From positions 1-5,337 of the forward strand of contig CALQZM010000052.1 in assembly GCA_943349385.1 (NCBI GenBank): a stretch of DNA of 5,337 nt, given 5' to 3'. The stretch is from Candidatus Peribacteria bacterium (GTDB lineage Bacteria; Patescibacteriota; Gracilibacteria; UBA1369; GCA-2718715). Shown here one piece after another: positions 1-4,779 of this stretch; the stretch's first letter is position 1, and every line of letters starts with the position of its first letter. Below the pieces are notes generated by a model, which saw nothing but the letters and a program-made list of their open reading frames with translations, was not told where the DNA came from and searched no databases. Made by a program: the position numbers and the translations under genes.

Positions 1-167
1 AAAGCCAACAACTTAATAACAGGCTTGATGAAAGTATTAATTATGGCTAAGACTATAGCTAAAGTTGCTGCAACTGTGAATCCAGTAACTGCAACTCCCG
101 GAATTAGTTTAGCCGCAATCATTACCGCAATCGTACTTGCTACTAAATTTAAAATAATTTTAAACAT
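1..167 (-). CDS. YvlD/phage-holin-family (PF04020-like) small membrane protein, partial (3' end beyond left edge)
   Basis: The reading frame opens with ATG at 167 and stays open for 55 codons to the window edge, so only the N-terminal half is visible. It reads as two hydrophobic segments: residues about 2-22, then about 27-45, joined by a short turn LIPGVAVTGF (21-30). This is followed by AIINTFIKPVIKLL (41-54). A Gly-Val-x-Val-x-Gly-Phe turn and a conserved Asn-Thr-x-x-x-Pro are typical of the PF04020 'phage holin family' proteins (B. subtilis YvlD type), which are four-helix inner-membrane proteins of about 110-125 residues. Despite the name, these are ordinary chromosomal genes, and nothing phage-like is nearby. 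Function is not established. The gene lies 52 bases downstream of sua5 on the same strand, with no terminator I can see between them, so cotranscription is likely. No Shine-Dalgarno is visible before the ATG. Confidence 0.72.
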   Translation of the reverse strand, partial: MFKIILNLVASTIAVMIAAKLIPGVAVTGFTVAATLAIVLAIINTFIKPVIKLLA

Positions 168-219
168 TTCTATCTAAGTTAAATATCAAAAATATATTAG
201 CAATTAAAAACCAATTTTT

Positions 220-1272
220 CTACAAAATCGTATTAGCCGCTTTTATAATTCGATTGCGAATTGCCACAGTTGAGTTTGAATTCAACGGAAGTTGGCAATA
301 TACATTTTTAACATTACTTCTATCCGCCTGCCTAAATAACTTAAATAAATTTTTTTCAAAATCAGTAATATTAAAACAACAATGTTCATTTACTGCCCCG
401 ATTAGATTTTGATAACTTATAACCATATCAGAACTATCAAACATATCGGTAATTTTTGCCGGATCTTCAAAGGCGATTAAATTTGCAGTCGGTGAGTAGT
501 GGGTATACTTCATCCCCGGAGCTTTTACTAAGCCTTCACTTACTTGTTTTGGATTTAACACCGACTCATGTACCTCTATATTTTCTAAATAAACTAGCAA
601 CTGCTCTAAACTTATTACCCCAGGTCGAAGTAGTTTTGGCGTGATTTCGCTAAGATCTAAAACCGTAGACTCTAGTCCGAACTCAGATTGACCGCCATCA
701 ACTATTAGCACAACCTCTGAGTCAAAATCCTCAAAGACATCTTCTGCTAAAGTGCCACTTGGCTTACCAGATTTATTAGCACTAGGCGCAACCAATGGGC
801 AATCTAATTCCTGAATTAATTGTTTAGTGAATTCGTGAGAAGGCATTCTTATGGCTACAGTTGAAAGCCCTGCTGTCACAATTCTAAAAACATCCGGCTT
901 AGCAGGAACCACTACAGTCAGAGCACCTGGCCAAAAATTTTTAAGTAAAATTTGATATTCTTTTGCAAGTGCGGTAAACGGAATACTTGATACTAAGTCA
1001 AACTGTTCTAAATTAGCAATATGTACAATTAATGGATTATCTTGAGGACGATTTTTAATCTCGAAAATCCTCTGGATCGCAGTTTCGTTATTATAAGGAG
1101 CCGCTATTCCATAGACAGTTTCAGTAGGAATTACTATCGGTAAGTTTTTCGCGAAACTATTTCGTACTTTTTCTAAAATTTCTAAAAAGTTATTTTTTGA
1201 AGCCTGTACTATTTGAGTCTTAAAATTCACAGATATAATTGGTTTTTTATTGCTTAAAATGTGCAAATTCAT
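220..1272 (-). CDS. sua5: L-threonylcarbamoyladenylate synthase, two-domain Sua5 type
   Basis: Makes threonylcarbamoyl-AMP from L-threonine, bicarbonate and ATP in the cytoplasm; TsaD and partners then transfer the group to A37 of ANN-decoding tRNAs (t6A). The 350 residues hold a full YrdC domain (about 25-225): PTETVYGI at 49-56, KNRPQDNPLIVHI at 73-85, FWPGALT at 113-119, AIRMPSH at 140-146, APSANKSGKPSGT at 162-174, ESTVLDL at 201-207 and LRPGVIS at 215-221. The linker PGMKYTHYSP (252-261) leads into the C-terminal Sua5 domain (about 264-350), ending with the usual Ala-Ile-x-Asn-Arg-hydrophobic pattern at 337-342. Length and architecture match B. subtilis YwlC/yeast Sua5 rather than the short E. 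coli TsaC. The ATG at 1272 is the only start ahead of the core; no Shine-Dalgarno precedes it. It is divergent from sdaAB across 73 bases. Stop is TAG. Confidence 0.95.
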   Translation of the reverse strand: MNLHILSNKKPIISVNFKTQIVQASKNNFLEILEKVRNSFAKNLPIVIPTETVYGIAAPYNNETAIQRIFEIKNRPQDNPLIVHIANLEQFDLVSSIPFTALAKEYQILLKNFWPGALTVVVPAKPDVFRIVTAGLSTVAIRMPSHEFTKQLIQELDCPLVAPSANKSGKPSGTLAEDVFEDFDSEVVLIVDGGQSEFGLESTVLDLSEITPKLLRPGVISLEQLLVYLENIEVHESVLNPKQVSEGLVKAPGMKYTHYSPTANLIAFEDPAKITDMFDSSDMVISYQNLIGAVNEHCCFNITDFEKNLFKLFRQADRSNVKNVYCQLPLNSNSTVAIRNRIIKAANTIL

Positions 1273-1293
1273 CTTAGCAATAATTTTTTGTGC

Positions 1294-1321
1294 TTTACAA
1301 TAAAAATTAAACTGGTAAATT
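1294..1321 (+). promoter_or_regulatory. Candidate sigma70-type promoter of sdaAB-sdaAA (extended -10)
   Basis: TTTACA at 1294-1299 (one mismatch to TTGACA) is separated by 16 bases from TAAATT at 1316-1321. A TG one base upstream of the -10 (1313-1314) makes it an extended -10, which compensates for a weak hexamer. Transcription would begin near 1328, giving a leader of only about 18 bases before the sdaAB ATG. Called by eye in an AT-rich gap, so chance matches are possible. Confidence 0.4.
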
Positions 1322-1345
1322 CTAAGTCAAATCTAAATTGCCCAA

Positions 1346-2029
1346 ATGTCCATAAGTTGGAGCGTGTTCGATGTTATAGGTCCAGTAATGATAGGTCCAA
1401 GTTCTTCTCACACCGCTGGAGCTTGCCGACTAGGTTATATGGCCCAAGCAATAAACGGAAAATTTAAAAAAGTAGATATTTATCTTCATGGCTCTTTTGC
1501 CGAAGTGTACGAAGGCCACTGTACTGATGTAGCAATTGTTGCCGGAGTTTTACAAATGGACTCTTTCGATAAACGATTAGAAAAGTCTTTCGAATTAGCT
1601 AAAGAAAAAGAGATTGAATACAACATAATTCCAACCGATTTAGGCGAAGGATTACATCCGAATACGGTGAAATTAGTATTTGACGATAATGAAACTAGGT
1701 CAGTTACCGGATCTTCAATTGGTGGTGGAAAAGCCGTAATCAACTTTATCGGTAAAATTCCAGTTTCGATCTCGTTAGAGCATTCTACTTTATTAATTCA
1801 CTTTGGACACGGTATTATTAAGCCAAAAGAAGTAATAGACAAGGTGAATTCACTAAGTAAAAACATCGTAAATATTACAACTGGTCAATATAAAGATTAC
1901 TCAATTTTAACTATAGAAGTTAGAGAATGGTTCACGCCTGCAGATTTAGCTCAAATTGAAGCTATCGAGGGTGTAAACTGGACTAAATTCATAAACCACC
2001 TATCCAATTTTGTTAACATAGAAGATTAG
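1346..2029 (+). CDS. sdaAB: L-serine ammonia-lyase (iron-sulfur dependent), beta subunit
   Basis: Small subunit of the two-chain (B. subtilis type) L-serine dehydratase, which converts L-serine to pyruvate and ammonium in the cytoplasm. In 227 residues it shows the family signature GPVMIGPSSSHTAGACRLG at 12-30, whose Ser-Ser-Ser-His-Thr loop helps form the substrate site. It also shows HGSFAEVYEGHCTDVAI (48-64), LHPNTVKL (103-110) and TGSSIGGGKAVI (121-132). The C-terminal part (about 145-227) sits where the family carries an ACT-like domain, but it fits that pattern poorly: the usual Pro-Gly turn reads His-Gly and the first helix seems lengthened. The start at ATG 1346 leaves five residues before the conserved SVFDVIGP, matching the family; an in-frame TAA lies just upstream at 1334. 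There is no Shine-Dalgarno. One base separates its TAG stop from the sdaAA start, so the two are translated from one mRNA. Confidence 0.95.
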   Translation: MSISWSVFDVIGPVMIGPSSSHTAGACRLGYMAQAINGKFKKVDIYLHGSFAEVYEGHCTDVAIVAGVLQMDSFDKRLEKSFELAKEKEIEYNIIPTDLGEGLHPNTVKLVFDDNETRSVTGSSIGGGKAVINFIGKIPVSISLEHSTLLIHFGHGIIKPKEVIDKVNSLSKNIVNITTGQYKDYSILTIEVREWFTPADLAQIEAIEGVNWTKFINHLSNFVNIED

Positions 2030-2030
2030 C

Positions 2031-2936
2031 ATGTCTAAATTATTTTATTCAGCCGCAAAACTACTTGAATTAATATCAGAAAATAACTTTTCTGGGATAG
2101 CTGAAGCTGTTCTGAAAGCTGAAGAAGAGCTAACTGGCCGATCGGCAGACGAAATCTTAGCTGAAATTGGAAAAAGATATAATATAATGAAAGATGCTGC
2201 CAATACAGTTATTAATGATCCAACTAAGGTTAAAACCAAAGTTGCCGATGCCTCAGCATATAAAATTAAAAAAGCAATCGACGCAGGGATTCCATTGCTA
2301 TCATCACTAATTACCATTAAAGCTAACTTGTATGCAATCGCCGTAATGGAATGCAACGCCTCAATGGGACGAATTGTCGCTGCTCCAACAGCAGGATCTG
2401 CCGGAATTTTACCGGGATGTATGATTGCTATGCAAGAAACTTACAATATTCCCGACCAAAAAATTCATGAAGCCATACTTGTTTCAGCCGGAATCGGGAT
2501 TATAATTGCTGCAAATGCAACTTTCTCAGCGGCGCAGGCCGGTTGCCAAGCCGAAATTGGTTCTTCGAGCTGTATGACAGCAGCAGCAATTGGATTCTTA
2601 CATGGACTTACTCCTGAGCAATCTGTAACGGCTGCAGCATTATCGCTACAAAACATGTTAGGACTAGCTTGTGACCCTATTGGTGGACTCGTTGAGGTAC
2701 CATGCATCAAACGAAACGGATTCGGAGTATCGAACGCCTTTACGGCAGTAGATATGGCGGCAATGGGGCTTATAAGTGAAATCCCATTCGACGAAGTAGT
2801 CGAAGCCATGAACAACGTAGCCAAGAATATGAATAGCAATATTAGAGAAACAGCCAAAGGCGGACTCGCGATCACACCTACAGCCAAAAAACTATTAAAC
2901 GACTATCTAGCAAAAAAAAGAGCCGAAAACGCCTAG
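2031..2936 (+). CDS. sdaAA: L-serine ammonia-lyase (iron-sulfur dependent), alpha subunit
   Basis: Catalytic subunit that carries the oxygen-sensitive [4Fe-4S] cluster which activates the serine hydroxyl for elimination to pyruvate and ammonium. The 301-residue length is usual for the separate alpha chain. Landmarks are APTAGSAGILPG (118-129), AGCQAEIGSSS (170-180), GLACDPIGGLVEVPCIKRNG (211-230) and GGLAITPTAKKL (277-288). Cys172, Cys214 and Cys225 occupy the three positions known as cluster ligands in the family; Cys108, Cys130 and Cys181 are additional. The tail ends KKRAENA and has no terminal cysteine, unlike the single-chain type-2 enzymes, in which a C-terminal Cys is reported to enter the active site. 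The ATG follows the sdaAB TAG after one base without a clear ribosome site, pointing to translational coupling. The last codons, including a run of eight A, double as the probable terminator of the convergent peptidase gene. Confidence 0.96.
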   Translation: MSKLFYSAAKLLELISENNFSGIAEAVLKAEEELTGRSADEILAEIGKRYNIMKDAANTVINDPTKVKTKVADASAYKIKKAIDAGIPLLSSLITIKANLYAIAVMECNASMGRIVAAPTAGSAGILPGCMIAMQETYNIPDQKIHEAILVSAGIGIIIAANATFSAAQAGCQAEIGSSSCMTAAAIGFLHGLTPEQSVTAAALSLQNMLGLACDPIGGLVEVPCIKRNGFGVSNAFTAVDMAAMGLISEIPFDEVVEAMNNVAKNMNSNIRETAKGGLAITPTAKKLLNDYLAKKRAENA

Positions 2937-2950
2937 CCTAGTAATCGGCT
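2912..2950 (-). terminator. Probable intrinsic terminator of the M23 peptidase gene, inside the 3' end of sdaAA
   Basis: Read on the minus strand, AGCCGA (2950-2945) pairs perfectly with TCGGCT (2926-2921) over an 18-base loop, which can itself fold as CTA-GGC-TAG. One C follows, then eight consecutive T (2919-2912). Hairpin plus U-run is the intrinsic terminator layout, with the hairpin beginning about 33 bases past the peptidase stop. The large loop lowers confidence. On the plus strand the same hairpin has only TTTG after it, so it would be a poor terminator for sdaAA. Confidence 0.55.
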
Positions 2951-2982
2951 TTGTAGATTAGGTATCATAATTAAACTAAAAA

Positions 2983-4317
2983 CTATCTTTGATATTTTTC
3001 TGGTAGTTTAGAAATATCTAAATAATCATAAGGATCTACATTAGAACCGTTTTTAAATACTTCAAAATGTAAGTGCGGACCAGTTGTTAGCCATCCTGCA
3101 CCTCGTGAACCAGGCAAACCTCCGCTTAAGCCAATAATTTCACCTCTCTTAACTGTTTGGCCAGGTAGAACAAATATGTCGTACATATGTCCGTATAAAG
3201 ACATTACTTCTTCATTATGACCAAGTACAATGTAATGATAATCATTACCATCGCCACCTCTAGTTTTTAAAACTACTCCATCAGCAGGTGCCAGTACTTC
3301 GGTCGCCTGCGGCGCCCTAATATCGATCGCGTTATGCTCTACACCTAATGCCTTTTTGTAAGACTTATCTCTAAAATAGGCACTAATCCCAAGCGATGGC
3401 GGCACTGGCCAAGAGAGCACTCCAGAATCACTAAAATCATCAAGTCCAAATCCGTTGACACCAAATAATGACTGGTATTCAGAATAAACTTTAACTAAAT
3501 CTAAAAATTCTCTTCTAATCAAAATTTGTTCTTCTCTAGCTTGTTTTAACAACTCTACGTAAAGTTTTTCTTCACCTTTCGTGGCAAGAAGTAGCTTTTC
3601 TTTTGACTCTTTTTGTAATGCTAAAAATAGCTTTTCTTTATCTAACTTTTGCTTTAAATCTTTAAGCTCTTTGGTCGCTTTTTCTACCTCGTTTTTGTCA
3701 TTCTCTAATTTTTCTTTACTTACGCCCAACTGCTCCAGTAAATCACCAAGAGCGAGTTCAAGCAAAGCTAAGTTATCAGCTTTTTCTAACATATCCGACA
3801 CAGAGTCGTTCGAAAGTAATAATTTAATTGTTTGTAAATCAGATTTATCAAAGAATCCAACTTGATCAGATTGAATGTAAATTAAGGTCATGATATTCTT
3901 GAATTTGTCTTTTTGAGACTCAATCTGCCGAACCAGAATCGATATTTCGTCGAGTAAGGCCTTGAGCTTTTGTTCATTTTTTGTAATATTATCTGTAATC
4001 AGAATTATCCTGTTTTGAGTGTACTCATATTGTTCATCGATAGCCTTTAATTGACTATCTAAGGTAATTGCAAGTTCACTGGCGTCGTCTAGTCTTTGCT
4101 CCAAAAGACTAGTATCAGATACGGATTTTTTTAAATTAGACTTACTACTATTTATTTCTTTTTGAATCAATTCCAGCTTTTTAGCCGCATCTGCGGTTTG
4201 CTGCTCGGTTTTAGCCGCATCGACTGTAGGATTACTTGGTTCAGGAACTGGGGATTGTGCCAATGTTGAAGACCCAAATAGTAAGCTAAAAATAAGGATT
4301 ATTGCTATATTTTTCAT
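2983..4317 (-). CDS. Secreted coiled-coil M23 (LytM) peptidoglycan peptidase, EnvC/PcsB-like
   Basis: Exported cell-wall endopeptidase or hydrolase activator. From ATG 4317 it has 444 residues; a TTG directly before it (4320) could add one residue but is the less likely start. Residues 1-20 are a Sec signal peptide (MKN, hydrophobic core, STLA before Gln21); there is no lipobox Cys. A Ser/Pro/Ala-rich linker leads to long heptad-like helices (about 45-145 and 195-275), separated by a segment LLLSNDSVSDMLEKAD (166-181) of the kind found in EnvC/PcsB coiled-coil domains. The M23 domain spans about 300-435: H328 and D332 (HNAID) and H417 of HLH (415-417) fit the zinc ligands, with H377 (YGHM) and H415 as the remaining catalytic histidines. 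The metal site is therefore intact, so it is probably an active enzyme, unlike E. coli EnvC, which lost catalysis. Such proteins are often controlled by FtsEX during division; no ftsEX is visible here. Confidence 0.92.
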   Translation of the reverse strand: MKNIAIILIFSLLFGSSTLAQSPVPEPSNPTVDAAKTEQQTADAAKKLELIQKEINSSKSNLKKSVSDTSLLEQRLDDASELAITLDSQLKAIDEQYEYTQNRIILITDNITKNEQKLKALLDEISILVRQIESQKDKFKNIMTLIYIQSDQVGFFDKSDLQTIKLLLSNDSVSDMLEKADNLALLELALGDLLEQLGVSKEKLENDKNEVEKATKELKDLKQKLDKEKLFLALQKESKEKLLLATKGEEKLYVELLKQAREEQILIRREFLDLVKVYSEYQSLFGVNGFGLDDFSDSGVLSWPVPPSLGISAYFRDKSYKKALGVEHNAIDIRAPQATEVLAPADGVVLKTRGGDGNDYHYIVLGHNEEVMSLYGHMYDIFVLPGQTVKRGEIIGLSGGLPGSRGAGWLTTGPHLHFEVFKNGSNVDPYDYLDISKLPEKYQR

Positions 4318-4324
4318 CAAAAAC

Positions 4325-4333
4325 TGGTAAAAT
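4325..4333 (+). promoter_or_regulatory. Possible second upstream (extended -10) promoter for rpmA
   Basis: TG at 4325-4326, one base, then TAAAAT at 4328-4333 forms an extended -10 element on the plus strand, with no good -35 at the usual distance. It resembles the sdaAB element (both sit in the shared 11-mer AAACTGGTAAA). If used, it would give rpmA a leader of about 100 bases crossing the peptidase promoter antisense. Weak evidence. Confidence 0.2.
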
Positions 4334-4351
4334 AGATATTTAACAACAAAA

Positions 4352-4380
4352 AGTATAAATTTTTACTTGCCAAATTACAA
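4352..4380 (-). promoter_or_regulatory. Candidate sigma70-type promoter of the M23 peptidase gene
   Basis: On the minus strand, TTGTAA (4380-4375) lies 17 bases before TATACT (4357-4352), which has one mismatch to TATAAT. The start would be near 4345, giving a leader of about 28 bases. Its -35 box lies two bases from that of the divergent rpmA promoter, so the two polymerase footprints overlap. Called by eye only. Confidence 0.42.
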
Positions 4381-4395
4381 TTATTTTTATAGAAT
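4367..4395 (+). promoter_or_regulatory. Promoter of rpmA
   Basis: TTGCCA (4367-4372) and TAGAAT (4390-4395) each differ from the sigma70 consensus by one base and are exactly 17 bases apart. This is the best promoter match noticed in the window. Transcription would begin near 4402, giving a leader of about 37 bases. A strong dedicated promoter suits a ribosomal protein gene. Confidence 0.6.
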
Positions 4396-4430
4396 CAGCA
4401 AGCATTTTTAATAATTTATCCAGTAATAAA

Positions 4431-4436
4431 GAAGGA
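4431..4436 (+). promoter_or_regulatory. Shine-Dalgarno of rpmA, unusually close to the start
   Basis: GAAGGA ends only two bases before the ATG at 4439, closer than the usual 5-9 base spacing. The L27 sequence fixes the start firmly (MATKKAGGSS), so the site cannot be rescued by moving the start downstream. It is the only convincing purine-rich ribosome site in front of any gene in this window. Confidence 0.45.
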
Positions 4437-4438
4437 AT

Positions 4439-4711
4439 ATGGCAACCAAGAAGGCCGGTGGTTCGAGTAAGAATGGTAGAGACTCCCGCTCGAAGAGACT
4501 CGGCGTAAAAATTTACGGAGACCAAGCTTGTATAGCTGGCAATATAATCTTAAGACAAAAAGGCTCTACTTATAGAGCTGGCAATAATGTTGGAACTGGA
4601 AAAGATTTCACATTATACGCACTTACTGACGGAAAAGTATCTTTCTCAAGAAAGAAAGTTATTAGATTCGACGGTAGAAAATACGAAAGAACTTTCGTAG
4701 CTGTTGTTTAA
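4439..4711 (+). CDS. rpmA: 50S ribosomal protein bL27
   Basis: Large-subunit ribosomal protein whose flexible N-terminus reaches the peptidyl-transferase centre. The 90 residues match the family from the first residue: KKAGGSSKNGRDS (4-16), KRLGVKIYG (19-27), AGNIILRQKGSTYRAGNNVG (33-52), GKDFTLYALTDGKV (54-67), and a basic tail FSRKKVIRFDGRKY (69-82). The mature-type start MATKKAGG lacks the N-terminal extension that Firmicutes remove with the Prp protease. Residue 3 is Thr where E. coli has His. Usually rpmA follows rplU (L21) in an operon; here rplU is absent upstream, and a divergent peptidase gene takes its place. It has its own promoter, a close Shine-Dalgarno and an intrinsic terminator, so it looks like a single-gene transcript. 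Stop is TAA, the only non-TAG stop seen. Confidence 0.98.
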   Translation: MATKKAGGSSKNGRDSRSKRLGVKIYGDQACIAGNIILRQKGSTYRAGNNVGTGKDFTLYALTDGKVSFSRKKVIRFDGRKYERTFVAVV

Positions 4712-4719
4712 TTTAAGAT

Positions 4720-4749
4720 TTTACAAATTTGCTTAAAAGATGCTAACAT
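4720..4749 (+). promoter_or_regulatory. Weak candidate promoter for the gene starting at 4780
   Basis: TTTACA (4720-4725), 18 bases, then TAACAT (4744-4749) with TG one base before the -10 (4741-4742). It resembles the sdaAB promoter layout and overlaps the left arm of the rpmA terminator; transcription would start near 4756, downstream of that arm, so the new RNA could not form the terminator hairpin. The -10 matches only four of six positions. Confidence 0.22.
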
Positions 4750-4770
4750 CTGCTAGCATCTTTTTATTTA
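4735..4770 (+). terminator. Intrinsic terminator of rpmA
   Basis: AAAAGATGCTA (4735-4745) pairs without mismatch with TAGCATCTTTT (4754-4764) around an eight-base loop, and the RNA continues U-rich through 4770 (TTTTTATTTA). It begins 23 bases after the rpmA stop. The next gene starts only ten bases after it. Confidence 0.85.
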
Positions 4771-4779
4771 ATTACTATT

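Noticed and set aside
1..167. 'Phage holin' similarity as a sign of a prophage
   Set aside because: The PF04020/YvlD-type proteins are chromosomal membrane proteins named by weak resemblance. No lysis, structural or integrase gene is nearby, and the gene follows sua5 in a probable operon.
456..644. Plus-strand open frame of 62 codons
   Set aside because: Lies antisense inside the well-conserved Sua5 coding region and has no recognisable motif or ribosome site.
1325..1330. Minus-strand TTGACT as the -35 box of a sua5 promoter
   Set aside because: A good -35 match, but no acceptable -10 lies 16-18 bases downstream; the best is TTTTAT at 19 bases. Left uncalled.
1261..1467. Plus-strand 68-codon frame overlapping the start of sdaAB
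   Set aside because: It overlaps the sdaAB signature region in another frame, crosses the sua5 start, and its translation resembles nothing.
2465..2887. Minus-strand open frame of 140 codons
   Set aside because: Antisense to the conserved sdaAA core; its Ala/Ser/Ile-rich composition is what the complement of that gene gives. The same applies to the shorter antisense frames at 1486-1743, 2045-2356 and 3581-3865.
2936..2963. Second hairpin in the convergent gap (GCCTAGT with ATTAGGT, or TAATC with GATTA)
   Set aside because: Short stem with G-T pairs and no T-run on either strand; it competes with the better-supported minus-strand terminator.
4340..4525. Minus-strand 61-codon frame antisense to rpmA start
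   Set aside because: Covers the rpmA promoter and conserved L27 N-terminus; no independent support.
220..4711. UGA recoding (Gly or Trp)
   Set aside because: All complete proteins match their families end to end with GGN glycine and TGG tryptophan codons and need no in-frame TGA. The lack of TGA stops is only suggestive.
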